Positions 46,835 to 60,000 of a DNA stretch of 64,000 nucleotides are shown here, in pieces. The notes beneath the pieces are model-generated. The model did no database searches and had not been told where the DNA came from. It saw nothing but the letters and a program-made list of their open reading frames with translations. The stretch's first letter is position 1; the number at the start of each line of letters is the position of its first letter. This DNA comes from Apostichopus japonicus. Its lineage: Eukaryota; Echinodermata; Holothuroidea; Aspidochirotida; Stichopodidae. Where the stretch lies: the NCBI RefSeq assembly GCF_037975245.1, contig NC_092577.1, forward strand, positions 4,051,501 to 4,115,500, written 5' to 3'. Made by a program: the position numbers and the translations under genes.

Positions 46835-49220
46835 CTATAAAAAGATAATTAAAAATTGAGACTGCGCATACAAAACTTACATGTGACTTAGCCACATAAT
46901 TAGAGGAGAACTAATTTTAACAGAAATAAGAGTAAGAGAAGATACTTGGGTAGGCCTAGTTCGTTTTGAGGCTTGGATGCCAAAATATTGGTCCAACATA
47001 TTGTGTGGCTGTGGGAAGGGGTAGGGAAAGCCTCTGACTCTGAGTCTAATGTGCTTTGTGACAGAATTGCTTTGTATTGTGTGTTCCTCACTTAAATTTA
47101 AGTGGTCCCTTCCTGGCAAAGAAAATCTTCCTTAATTCATTTTCACATCTTTATCCTGTGAACATTTCCTTTCTCATTTTTCTCACAACGTACATTATTA
47201 TGCTGTTGCTTGCCACTTAATGAACTAACTGTTAATTTTCCTAGGCCTAGACTAGATAGATGCATATTTACGGCTCTGATTCTGAACTTTTCCTTACAAA
47301 ATATGACGGTGTTAGTTATGTCAAAACTGCTAGGCCTAGGCTATATATCTTTGCAGCAATGTGCCTATTTTGTGATGAGATACTTGATAAGTTTCTCCTT
47401 GCCAACTTGCTAATATCTGGTAAATATAGATTATACTATAGCCTAGGTATTAATACTAGTATTACTAGAATTAGGCTATTAAGTTAGTTAGCGAGGCGTT
47501 TAGGTTAGGCCTTACTTAAGCCTAAGGCTAGACCTGCCTAACAAATAGTAACATATGACTTGTCTAAGTTAGGCCTAGTATTAATTATCAATTATTGGCT
47601 CTTACTAGTCTTAGACTACTCTTAGTTTATGATACTTTTTGCAGTAATACTACCAATTAATAATATATATTAATAATAATACCAATTACGAACGAAAACA
47701 CGCTATGAAGTCCAAAAGGGTTGTTAATAATTCAACGACCGTTGACGACCTCCGTGCATGTCATATAATGCAAACGAATCATAGAATTAAAATTGAACTA
47801 TTATGTGCGCGTACGTACGTATACGGTACGAATATAAAAAGCAGAGAATAAGCGCATGCGTAGTTCAATTTATGAAGCGTTTTCTGTACTCAGTGCAGTA
47901 GTTTTTCGCGCGCTTTTTAAGATCAGAAAATCAGACGGTTAATAACCATTATTGTAAACTACCGAAGCGTAGAACTGACATCGTGTTAATGATTTACACA
48001 CAATGCAACCGTTCCAAATTCGAAAAATTGCCGTTTTGCTATGATCTTGACGAAATGTCCAAAAATATAAAAATTACTATTTTTGCACATTTGGAACCAA
48101 ATATACATGCACAACGATAAGTTTAAAAGTTTCTCCTACAAGTTGAGGGGACTTTGCAGTTGTATTACAAAGTTTTATTACAAAGTGACATGCCCTACCG
48201 CCATTTGAACCCTGTGTAATTCCTGGTTCCACCACGGGGATATGGGTAGGTGGGATGGAATGGGGGGGGGATGCATCTCCCAATTATGATTTTTGGACCC
48301 CATTCGATTCCGGTAAAACGAGAACGTTTATCCGCATTACACTTCTGAAGGTACGTTATATATTTTTTAATTGATTTATCATATGCAGAGTACTTCTGAA
48401 GATTTCAATTCTATAGCTACACCCTATAAATATTTTGATTTACATGTTAACACGCTATAATTTCATTTCAGAGAGTACAGCTTGTGATTGTAAAGGATAT
48501 AGAGGCTGTATTCGGGGACATATACCTGTATAAGTGGGTGAAAAAGCCGGATATGGGGTGGATATATTGGTTGGAGTCTAAAGAGTATAGTTGAGTTTCA
48601 TGACCGTATATGATACAAATTTTACACTATTGGAGTGGAGGGACACATCAGTGACAGTTTTAATAACAAAGTGCACTTTTAAACTACTAAATGAGAAAGG
48701 GTACTTTCTTCCCAACGTGGGCACTTACTTCTGAATAAGGGACCAACCTTTGGCAGGGGCATCGATATACTGAAGAGGGGTAGGGGACGTGGGGGTCAAC
48801 ACCCACCCTTTCTGAAGGGCGAGGGACACACTATCAAATGCCAACCCCCCCCCCCTTCCTCATGTTTAGTAACTGACTCGTGTACGCCCTACGTCAATTT
48901 TCTAATCATTTGTCAGATGTGACTTTATATTTCAAAATTATTTATGGGTGACATATGAATTCAGGGAGGAAACTGAGGCAAACTTGAACATTTCTAAATG
49001 TGAGTCCGTCCTGTGGGCCCTGTCGGGCTTCGCCCCTGGACCCACCCGATAAAGCTTTGCGCCAAAGAGTTCGCGGTGTGAGCTTCGAGAACAGTTCTTC
49101 AGTTTTATCCATGTTCAGTCATTTATGTCCCCCCCCACCCCTTTCCTAATTTTCAAGTGGGATTGACGCACCATATCGGGGCGTAGGTTTTGCACTGTCA
49201 TGGAACGATACATATATATC
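46835..49220. other. PRDM9 5' flank, no gene recognised
   Basis: A run of TAGGCCTA-type palindromes at ~47240-47580, then a CpG-containing stretch 47690-47910 (GCGCGTACGTACG, GCGCATGCG, TTCGCGCGC). The latter is a candidate start region for PRDM9 transcription, by position and composition only. Confidence 0.45.
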
Positions 49221-49223
49221 TTA

Positions 49224-51412
49224 TCAGGTGCGTATCCAGGGGGGGGCGTTGGTGGCGCGCGCCCCCCCGGGTAGGAAAAAGAGGAGAGAAAAAAAGAGAA
49301 GAAAAAGGAAAAAAGAGGGGAAAAAGAGGAGGAGGAGAGGAAGGAAGGGGAAAGAAAAAGAAGAAAGAGATAAGGAGAAAAGGAGGGAGTAAAAAAAAAA
49401 ACGCGAAGACACCGGGAAGAGAAAGAGGAACAGTGACATCATTACAGCGCTGAAGGGTAGCCAGTGGCGGATCAATGATTTCGTAAAAGTGTGCCTCACC
49501 CTACCCCTTACACCGACAACTCCATTTTTTTGACGTTTCCATTTTCCTCTCTCACTAATGATCTATATATATATACTATATATGGTCTATCATAACGCGT
49601 GTGTAGAATTGTGCTATGAAACCAACTGTGGCTGGTCTCGAACTCGACCGTGTCGTCGGGGAACATGACGCATTTTGGGATGGGGGCGACCGCCCCCCCA
49701 TTCAGCATTTTTTAAATGATATCGCTAAGTAATTTCAAAATAGAAAGTGCTTAGATGCAACTTACAAGGCCTGGGAAGTGTCATTTCCAGCGATCTGGGA
49801 GACATTTTCGGCCAAAATTTGCTTGTACGCTTCGCGCTAACAAATGGTCCTGGGTAGTGCCATTTCCACCGATCTGGGAGGCATTTTCGGCCAAAATTTT
49901 CTTGTACGCTTCGCGCCAACCTATGGTGGCGCTACGCTTAGATAATTTGCCTACAGGCTTCGCCCCTCCCTCAGTGGCAAATTCCTCGCTACGCGCCCGT
50001 TCGAATTTGTAACGCAAACAGCAGATATCACATCATATCAGTGAGCATGAAAATGGCGTTCCAGGATGAAAATCCTCAAAACTGTCCGACTTGCCTGAAA
50101 AAATAACCAAAGATTTTCGCGAGCTTCGCGCGCATTCAACGTGTTCATATCAATATCATATAAGCAAGCATCGGTGATTACATCGCATGCCATCATGTAC
50201 CGTACGGTCCGTTAAAATTGCGCAGTACACCGCGGGATGCTAATGTAAACAACGACATGTCTCATGTAGATGTATAAAAAGCATGGAGGTCCAATTATGT
50301 CAAAACTCTCTTTTACATTAGTAATGGCGAATTAGGGGCTGCACCCCCGCCGCGCAGTGGCGGAGCGTCCATACGGTCAGGGGGGCGGATGCCCCCCCCC
50401 TGACGGACTCAAATGGACTGCTGGCGCCTTTTTCAGCTCTTTACCACTTTTTACTTATTCTAGATTATTGACTATTTTATTGCGCTCTCATCTACTTATT
50501 GACATTTGTCACATTTTGTTGGTGTAATTTGGCGATGACACCCTATTCTTCGTTTATCTGCAAATTAGCCAGGCCCTGAAAGGGTCATTTCCGGCGATCT
50601 AGGGAGTATCTTTACTCAAAATTTGTCTGTGCGCTACGCGCCAACCAGTGGTGGCGCTCCGCTTAGATAGTGTCGAAAGCGCCCGTACAGACCATTCTCG
50701 CCCCTCCTGACCAATACCCCTAGCTCCGCCACTGCCGCCGCGCCTCCTACGCCTATGTGTGTAGTGTTCGGTTTCGGAAATATCTGCTATTTTTTCATTT
50801 CCTTCAACCAAGTTTTATAATAGCCGTTATAAGAGGTTTAATATTTGTACACCAATAAATTAACTGTGTCGGAATTTTAGAAACTTTCTGACCAACATTC
50901 TGCATCACACTTCCCTCTACTTGTGCAATTTTGACCGGTCTGTTAGGGGTTGAAGGTAGTTTTTCTATATTGGTTGTCCATAGATGAAATTTTGTACAAC
51001 ATTATGGGTATGTTTCGAAGTGAGTTTAATCACGAGAAATGTGAATTTTCAAATTCTGAACAAATTTGGGGCTTAAAACCTTGAAAAGTGGGGCTGACGG
51101 GTATTGTGGGCCGCGACGTAGAATCACCTACAAAAGCAAAGACCCACAGGACATGCGATCAGGTCGAACATGACGTGTGCCGGGTTGACAATCTTCAAAG
51201 AGGTTATGGATGGAAAAAAAACTATTAGGAAATACTTGGTTCTCAGGCCAAAAGTGTACATCTGGTTGGTCATTTCAAGCCCGAGAAGTGCCGTTTCCGG
51301 TGATCTGGGGGGTATCAAAACCAGAAATTTTCTTGTACGCTGCGCGCCAACCGATGGTGGCGCTCCGCTTAGATAGTAATTCGCGCCCCCCGGGTTAGAA
51401 AATCCTGGATAC
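49224..51412. mobile_element. Large nested TIR element
   Basis: 49229 begins CAGGTGCGTATCCAGG and ~51407 ends with the inverse of CAGGCGCGTATCCAGG, with CTTAT on both outer sides. Inside: a ~150-base polypurine tract (49271-49420), copies of the GTGCCATTTCC...CGCGCCAAC...CGCTTAGATA module at ~49750-49945 (two) and 51275-51378, and a separate complete hAT-like MITE (50355-50734). Confidence 0.65.
50347..50742. mobile_element. hAT-like MITE with 8-bp target duplication, nested
   Basis: 50355-50734 begins CAGTGGCGGAGC and ends GCTCCGCCACTG, a perfect 12-bp TIR. Exact 8-bp CCGCCGCG copies flank it at 50347-50354 and 50735-50742. Carries the shared module at ~50575-50672. Confidence 0.92.
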
Positions 51413-52000
51413 GCGCCTGCTTATATATAAACCATTCGCGGTCAATCAGGTACGACTAAAGTTGTGAATTGAATTAGCAGGTGGACAACGTAAGGTCTCC
51501 TACACTTTTATTTCAGTACGGTACCACCGCCGTAACGATGCAGTTTTGAACATAAACATATATAAGTACGTAGAAGTATCAAGTAGTGTGTAACATGTAA
51601 CCAATTTCTATGCATGTAACACATACTATGTCGAGCTAACTTCGTCTCCAGTTATAAGTTTACGCTACAACTTAGTACAACGGTGGGCAAGGTTTGTATC
51701 AGTAATACTAGTATACCTCTATGAATTTTCATCTCACTTATCTTGTACAGTATTAGATCGTTACAGTACTACTATTCTCTTAGATAAGGCTGTATTGCAT
51801 CCTATGGCTATGACACTGAGAATACTGAATGGCATCCAAACCTTTATATCGTTCATGAAATTATTAGAAAATGGCATTGTAAACCATTGGTAGTAGTTGC
51901 GCGAAAGGTTACAATTAATTGGCAAGGTGCAATAGACCTAGGCCTAGGGCCTAGGTTATACTTATAGGTCCAGGGGATAGTTAGAGTACAAGTTTTGCGT

Positions 52001-52096
52001 GGCAGTTTTGAAGGCTATGAACTTTGTCTCTTATTAAAAAAGTCTTTGGGTTCTGTATACCAAAAACGTTATGCATCTTTCCATAGTAATTTGCAA
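52001..52096. repeat. GTGGCAGTTTTGAAGG dispersed repeat
   Basis: Second copy of the family at 43552, directly before the broken LINE. Confidence 0.6.
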
Positions 52097-52292
52097 AAAA
52101 TCTTGTGAGATTTTTCCATCGAATTACAGTGTATACAGAAATGACCGCTCTACCAAGGGCGGAGGTGTTTTTGTTTCTACAGAAGGGAAAATACCTTCAT
52201 GTGAGCAATTAGACCTAATCGCGGACTGTAGGGTTGAATAGGCTAGGATAAGACTTCAGGGAAAGAAAAATCTCTATGTTGGGGCTTTTTAT

Positions 52293-53231
52293 ATGCCCCA
52301 TAGGTCTCTTCGTGACATCCAAAGTTTGAATTCCTCTCTTACCAAACTCTCTGATGGGCATTTCAAGAACATTATTCTCTCGGGAGATTTCAACTGCCAT
52401 GATATTGATTGGCATAACAACTGTCTCAGACCCAATGCCCAGGATAGGGAGGTCCAGCAAGCTCTTTTAGATCTTGCTAATAATCATGAACTGGTCCAAG
52501 TTCACGACCTGCCAACTAGAGGTGCAAGTAGACTAGATCTTGTGTTCACCAACAATCCTACACTGATCAAGTCCTCTATGAATATCCCAGGTATATCTGA
52601 CCATGACATCCTGGTCACCGACTCTGTCTTGAAGCCTACTTACGTCAAACAGAAGCGTAGGAAGGTCTTTGTTTATTCTAAAGCTAACTGGGCTGAGATC
52701 AAAATAGATGCTAATTCCATTAGTACTCACATAACTAAGCTTTATAATGATGGTACTGACATTGTGGAACTCTGGGAGACATTTAAAACTTCTATTTTGC
52801 AGTCTATTGCAAAACATGTCCCTTCTAAGACCAGTAAACCAAAAGGTCAATTGCCCTGGCTCAACCGCAACTTGAGAAGATTGCTCAGACAAAAGCAAAA
52901 CCTTTATAATCAAGCAAAACTAACAAATGATTGGTCTAGGTATAAAACGCACCAAAAGCTTTGCAAAGTGCAAATGAAACAGGCACAGCAGGACTATATC
53001 AATAATACGATAATAGATGGAATTGCAAACAAGAATAACAAACCTTTCTGGAAATATATAAAATCTAAAAGAAGTGACAATATTGGGTCATCTCCCCTTA
53101 AACAAAATGGTAACCTCGTTTGTGAAGCCTCTAGGAAGGCCAAAATATTACTAAACCAATTTTCTTCAGTCTTCACTACAGAGACCCGTGGAGATGCGAC
53201 CTATGATCCTTTGAGGAACTTAACTTCGTAA
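52293..53231 (+). pseudogene. LINE endonuclease C-terminal half and linker fragment
   Basis: Part of the broken LINE. It has the APE-type endonuclease motifs GDFNCHDIDW and SDHDI, then a basic, coiled linker before the RT. Ends at a stop at 53229-53231 where the intact frame would go on. Confidence 0.85.
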
Positions 53232-53335
53232 CCCCCTCTTGTTATCACAAGTAATGGGGTTGCTAAATTGTTGGAGAACATCAATACTTCAAAAGCTAGT
53301 GGTCCTGATAACCTTCCAAATATCTACCTCAAAAC

Positions 53336-54653
53336 TTGCGCACAACAGCTAGCGCCAGGACTTTCGCTATATTTTACAAGTCGGTTGTCACAATGTCACT
53401 GGTCAGCTTCCTGAGGACTGACGGAATGCAATTGTGGCACAGGTCTATATTCAAAAAAGGGAATGTCCACCTGGCTGAAAACTATTGTCCTGTCTCTCTG
53501 ACATCAATAATCTCCAAGTTACTTGAACACATCATCTGTAAACATGTCTTGGGTCACTTAATTGGATCGGAATAACATCCTGATATCCATGAACCATGGT
53601 TTCTGTAAAGGATTTTCTTGTGAGACTCAACTTCCAGTAACAATGGATGATTTACTTAAACAATATGACAGAAATACACAAACTGATGTTATCATCTTAG
53701 ACTTCTCTAAGGCCTTCGATACAGTTCCACATAAAAAGCTGTTGAATAAGCTAGATGGCTATGGCATAAATGGTAGCATCTTTAAGTCGATTGATTCCTT
53801 CCTGACTCAGCGGAAAATGTGTGTGGCTGTTGATGGTGAATTCTCTGAGTGGACTCCTGTTCTCTATGGTGTCCCCAGGGGACAGTTCTTGGTCCCTTGC
53901 TTTTTCTTTGTCATATAAATGACCTCCCTGATTGTGTCTTGTCACAAGTGAGATTGTTTGCTGATGATTGCCTTCTCTAAAGGCCTATAAGGAAACAGAG
54001 TGATCATATTGCGCTCCAACAAGATTTGGAAAAGTTAGTCTCTTGGGCTGATGCCTGGGGAATGAGTTTCAACTCTGAGAAAATGTTACTTGTTGAGTAG
54101 TAGAAATAAGTCAACACATATTTATAGCATAAAGGATAAAATCTTGAAACAAGTAAATAATAATCCTTACCTGGGAGTTATCATCTCTGATGACTTCAAA
54201 TGGAGTACTCATATAAGTAAAAAAGCTGCTAAAGCTAGCTCCATGTTGGGTTTGCTAAAGAGAAACCTCAAACGTTGTCCTGTGGAATGTAAGAAACTCG
54301 GCTATACATCTCTGGTGAGAAGTAGCTTGGAATATGCTTGCATAATTTGGGATCCTTACCAACAAGGGGACATTAATCTCTTGGAAAGAATCCAACATAG
54401 AGCTGCTCGCTTTATTAGCGGTGACTATACTTCCTGGGAGGAAGGGTTTATGACTAGACTGCCTGAAGAACTAGAACTCCCAACACTTGAAAACCGTAGA
54501 AAAAGTGATAAACTATGTACTCTCCACAAGATTATGAATGACCAATTCCCAGCTATTCAACAGGATCATTACCTCACTGCCCTTCCCACTAGGAGAGGGA
54601 TCATGCCTAAGCAGTTTGAAGATTGTGCTGCGGATAACATAATTAGGAATTAA
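53336..54653 (+). pseudogene. LINE reverse transcriptase fragments in three frames
   Basis: Open pieces 53336-53575, 53562-53918 and 54090-54653 cover successive RT motifs with frame changes between them. Catalytic FADDC is readable near 53957 in a short piece that reaches a stop in the next residues (LL, then TAA). Confidence 0.82.
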
Positions 54654-54880
54654 GTCAACAATAATAGTAAAGCCCTTAAGTACATTCATTGTAAGACCCC
54701 CCAGTATAAGCATATTTTTTTTCCCTCTGCCGTTGCTGGTTGGAATAAGTTAAATGATTAGCAGGTGTGCGCGCAGAGCATTGACATATTTAGGTGTCGT
54801 CTGGCGTGCCGCTAGTGCTGTCTATCTCCCTGTTGCGCTTATGCCCTATGGGTTCTGCAACGTATGAAGAAGAAGAAGTA

Positions 54881-55960
54881 ATTTGCCCATTTTGGGGAGG
54901 TTAAAACTAGTCACTTAATTAGGCTAATTAGTAATTGAATTCCTCATTCAAAGTCGGAAATACTTGTAAACATAATTAATATCTAAAGAATTGAATCTAG
55001 GGTGTGTATCTCATGATTATTACTGGAGGCTCTATTTTGTTATATGAATCATGTTCATTGTAAGGGAAGGTCTGAATAGATCTATGCGTTACTACCTTAG
55101 CTGAAATATGTTTGGAGTCAGTAGGGTATCAGTACAAAGCAAACTTCCATATAGTGGAAGGTTTTTTCCTTTACCAAAGATTGGCAAATTTTGGTCATGT
55201 TAAGAGCAATGCCAAAATGGGATGAGACAATGACTACTGTAGGGTAAGCTCAATATATTTGAACATACAGTAGGCCTAGGCCTATGTTCCTTTTTACAAA
55301 GGATTGAATTAGTTACTGACAAGCATACACATAATATGCAAGAGGCCAGGGTTAAGACTTGAGCATTAGTATTCCAAATTGTGTTATTATCCGTCATAAA
55401 CCTTTCATCATGATAGATCTGGTACAAATCATTTTGCAAACATCAATTTAGCTCAGACATGAAAATGAGAGCAATGATTGGAAACCTTACAAGCATGATA
55501 TCTAAAGAAGGGAAACTTCTATCTAGATATCAGATTCCTTAAAGATGCTAATAACTACTGTACACATCATTAAAACTGCAGTGCATTTGGACTATTGTTG
55601 GTTTGTGTGTAAAATTTAGAATGAAGTTCCAAATAAAAACAGAGCTGTTTGTAGGGTGGCTGTAATGGTATGCAGGTCTTCTTCAAAGTTAGTTTAGGAC
55701 AACCGTAAGATGGAGGCACCACTTAAAAAAAAAAAAATGACTGTGGCTACATGCACAGTATTATGCAGAATAGGCTACTACTAACATTATGTACATATAA
55801 ACAAAGGCCTATGTGTTTTTAGAACATTTAATGTTAGCTGAGGTCATAAAGTCCCCACCCATCTGAATCCTTGATATTCTTTGATGTTATGAAACATACC
55901 AGTAACATCTGGAACTTATCAGATGGAAAACAAGTTTTAAGGAGGACAAAAATAATGCTG
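54881..55960. other. Intergenic stretch, nothing recognised
   Basis: AT-rich, one AGTAGGCCTAGGCCTATG palindrome at ~55268. No coding signal. Confidence 0.5.
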
Positions 55961-56277
55961 TTAAAGGCATTGAAGACTCGCCCCAAACCGCATGCGGCCA
56001 TCTGAAAAAGTTAACTTTCTGTTGCTTGCAAGTGATGTTTTGTTCGTGTCGCTACAAAATGCAAACAGCTGTATCGTTTATACACTGTGCTGTGGGTATT
56101 GACCGCAGCTGTATGTACTGACTGTACACTAGTGTCTAATTACCAACGGTAGCAAGCTGTGTGTGTATTTTGTAGGATAGATGGTGGTTTCTAACGCTTC
56201 TGTTACACCTCATTGGACACTAGGTCAGATTACTGGCATTAGACGTTTCTTTTTGCGCGAGTCTTCACACCCTTTAA
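55961..56277. mobile_element. TTAA-flanked MITE, second family
   Basis: TTAAAGGCATTGAAGACTCG at the left and the inverse CGAGTCTTCACACCCTTTAA at the right. TTAA at each end is consistent with a piggyBac-type target duplication. No coding capacity. Confidence 0.85.
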
Positions 56278-57083
56278 GTCTGATGATAAGTTGCATATAG
56301 GGCCGCACGCCTGTGATAACAGTTGGAATTGTTTTTACCACTTTCACGCCCTAATGTTTCACTATTAAGAGACACCCAATTGCAACAAATTGTGCACCCC
56401 CACGATTCTCCACCCATACCTGATCAATTGTCATAAAATAACATCAAATTTGTGTTTGGGGGTTTCATCCAATTTAGCCGGTTGCTTAACAGAAAAACTG
56501 GCAACTCTGAAGTTAACCTTTAGCAGAACATCTGACATGATGTAATATAGATAATCTATTGAACAGTACTAGAGTATATGCTAGTTGTGGGTTGGGGAGG
56601 GAGAAGAGTGGGGGGAGGAAGTTAGTTTGTCAAAATAGGTTTCATTCAATCCACCACATCTTAAGTTAGGGATAACATCATTAGATTAGGTATTCAACTA
56701 ACATTGTTGCATATTATTTGTCTTCAAGATACAGTATGAGTTACTGTACATTGTCTGTTACTGTGATATATAACTTAATATATTATGAGGCTATAATTGT
56801 AATTGTTCTGTATAACTAAATGAACAAAGAAATGTCTATATATTAACCAACTTAGGAAAAGTAGCTTAGTTTTTAGTACTCAAGGATTGCTAGGCCTGAG
56901 GTCACTATTTTGAATCCAGTTCTAGCAAACAATTTCTTTGCTATTTACAACAGTTTGTTAACTTTCCAGTCATACTGTTTCTCTATTCATCTCCATACAG
57001 CAAGAAAGAGACCCAAAAGAAAACTTCATGATGCTGGGGAATGAATTTTGGGATTTATTTTTTATCAGACCATTGTAGCAGCT
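56278..57083 (+). promoter_or_regulatory. TUBE1: TUBE1 upstream region
   Basis: Includes a possible 3' splice site CATACAG before 57001 and 83 bases of leader before the ATG. Promoter elements not recognised. Confidence 0.4.
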
Positions 57084-60000
57084 ATGACACAATCAGTTGT
57101 TGTTCAAGGTAATATATGCATTTAACTGTGCAATCAAAGCGTTAAAATACACTAAGAAATACACATGGCATATGTTGCATGTTATATTTTTGAATTCAAT
57201 GCAAAGTTCATTTCTTTCTTAGTGAAGGGGTGCAATCAACTCGAACATTTCATTGAGATGTCAAAAATAAAGCTAGGAGTCATGATACAAATCGTATTTA
57301 TGATTTATGCCATGCTAACATTTGTTTGGTTTTATTACAAGTAGTTTTTTTACTCTGGAAGGTTTTTTTAAAGGGTGACTTTTTTTCCTTTAAAGGGTGA
57401 CTTTTGGCTCCGTATTAATTTTGATATGTTGTAATATATTAGAAATCTTTGCATGCCCTAATGATGGCTTTGGCTTCAGCATTAACACTGTTGACATTTT
57501 ACCTTGAGACTATAATAATAATAATAATAATCAGCAGTTATCTTTACAACGCTTAAGTGACCACAAATGTAGGAGAAACCCGCAAGGGCATATGGATCTC
57601 AACTTACACGTCAGGTGGCTTCCAATTCAACATTTTAACTCAAAATTTGGAATCTTTTTCAAGTTAAAAAGTAATTTCAGATGGGAAAACCGTTGATTGC
57701 TTTTGGATGAAAAACTCACCTTACTATGATCCCGCCGGGTATCAAACCCAGAACCTCCCGATTGCTAAGCCTCATAGCTTCAAATGCCACCGCCTTTATC
57801 CACTCGACCACAGCCCGGATCAACAAAGATATAATCAAGTGGCCCCATGACATGACATGAGTCAAACTGACAGTTCCCAGACACATTTTGAAGCAATGAC
57901 ACATCTCCCAAATAGGGCAAGATTTTTTTTACCCATTTGAGGTAGCTTTTTTCACCAAGATCTCTTTCATATTAGCTCAAAATGAGCTGGGATTGAAAAT
58001 ATATGCTGAATTTTACTCTCTGTTCAACATGCAAATAGTTCACTAAATTGATTTTTTGTTCTTTTTCATGACAGTGGGGCAGTGTGGGAACCAGGTGAGT
58101 TTTCTCGGTACTTATTTAGTGATCTCCTCCAATAGCCGACTGTCATTTTGTTAGCCTGCTCACACTATTCATAACTGTGCTGAGTAACAGGGGATGTGTT
58201 CATGCCGGGTGGCTGCGCCAGGCAGTTCTGAATGCAGCCCAGCCAAGTTATTACTTGAAACATTTCTGCCCGGATTTTTCTTTGATGATTAATTTAACAA
58301 CTTTTACCATTACCAAAACTGGGGAGAATACTTGACACAGAAGTTAACTCCGGAATAGTAAAAGGATGCACCCTTTGCCATCTAAGCTCAGAGCGTGGTG
58401 GCCAATTGGCTTAGGCGTTGGACCCGTGATCCAAGGATTGCTGGTTCTATTCCTGCCTAGTTCATTACATTGTGTTTTTGGGCAAGATGCTTTATCTCAC
58501 TTGCCTCTCCCCACCCAGGGGTTAAATGGGTACCTGTGAGGTAACTTGTCATTGGGTGCAGTATATAACTGCTGCAGACTGAAGAGATTTTCTCTGGGAC
58601 AGGTTATCATTGACCAGGGGTAATATAACGTCTGTAAAGCGCTTTCAGACCTATCGCTGGTGTAAAGCGCTATATCAAAATCAGATATTAATATATTATT
58701 AAGCATAGCCTACTTCATTTTCAAAATTTATGAAGGGGGGACCCCCACCCTCAGACCTCTCCCCCAGGATTTGGATCACACAACCAAACAAATCCACCCA
58801 GCACTCAGATATTCTTGAACACATCCTGACTTAATTATGACCCAAGTGTGTTACATGGCAATCCAGTCAGCCTTATACTGAAAGAATAGGGACAGGACTG
58901 GGATAATTGTACTGTACTTTTACTGTGAAAGCTACACATGTAGCAAGAACCAGAAAATTTAGTAAAATTTGCTGTGTAATCCATTTTAAAGTAATCCATT
59001 TTAATGTAGTGCCAACTTACCACTCACATGTAAGGGTTGACTCTAGACAGATTAATAGCAGATTCAGTCAAAAACATTTGCTGACCTGCAAGAGCTCGAT
59101 CAGGCTTGTCCCTCGCCCTAACACTGTTCAGCATATTACATAACAGAAACTTCAGAATGGATGTTTTAATTATTTGTGAGAATGATGGCATACCCAAAGC
59201 GGCTTTGGGATGCTACCAAATTTTTGGTATAGTTTTATTATTTAATGCTCCAGGCATGTGGCATACCCTTTCCAAAATATTGTGAGACCCTTTCACTGGT
59301 ATTAGCTTAATACCAATAACAAACAGCTAATTTATTGCAATAGGTTGAAAAAGTTTGGCATCATTGGACAATTTATGGCAGTTGAGGTATGTCTGGTACC
59401 TACTTGGGTAGTTTCTAACTTTTTTTTTTTTGAGCTTGAATTATTGTAATCTAAGAAACTGGAGAGAAAGTGACTTTTGAATTGTTACAGATTGGCTGCC
59501 GTTTCTGGGACTTAGCTCTTCGAGAACATGCAGCTCACAACAAGAAAGGTCTCTTTGATGAATCCTTGGGCAGTTTCTTTCGCAATGTCGATTCAAGGTA
59601 ACTTGTTGCATCACTTTTATTGCAATGTTCCCTGTCCTGATTACAGAATTTAATAAGCGGTCAGTGAACTGGCTTTGCTATTTGTCTTTCTTGATTTGCT
59701 CTTAGAATGTTGCCTTTCTCCCACCCTCCCAAAACATAAAAGGTCTTACAACTTCCATGGTAGTAAAACAGTTGATTCAATTATATCAATGCAATAAAAG
59801 TTATTCAGGGAATGAGAGGGGGGGGGTGGGGGGCTCTGGTATGGAGGGGCATTCATGAGTGCTCTGGTTTGGGGTTGTCATTGATGGGTGCTCTGATAGA
59901 GGGTGTAATTTGTGAATGCTCTGGTGTGGGGTGTCGTTCGTGGGTGCTCTGGTGTGGGGTGTCATTCATGAGTGCTCTGGTGTGGGGTGTCATTCATAAG

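Larger units (their letters stand above)
52117..54880 (+). mobile_element. Jockey/CR1-type LINE copy, frame-broken
   Basis: An endonuclease segment starts near 52130 (YRNDRSTKGGGVFVSTEG), meets a stop, and continues at 52293-53231 with GDFNCHDIDWHN and the SDHDILV block, then the linker PWLNRNLRRLLRQKQNLYNQ. RT pieces follow in shifted frames: 53336-53575 (ENYCPVSLTSIISKLLEHII), 53562-53918 (LDFSKAFDTVPHKKLLNKL, and PRG in place of the usual PQGS), then FADDCLL near 53957. The C-terminal part is 54090-54653 (YLGVIISDDFKWSTHI). It ends with (GAA)n at ~54866-54879. Several frameshifts and stops make it a dead copy. Confidence 0.88.

Noticed and set aside
49190-49499. Charged K/E/R-rich open frame and its F/L-rich opposite
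   Set aside because: Reading of the polypurine tract in a transposon.
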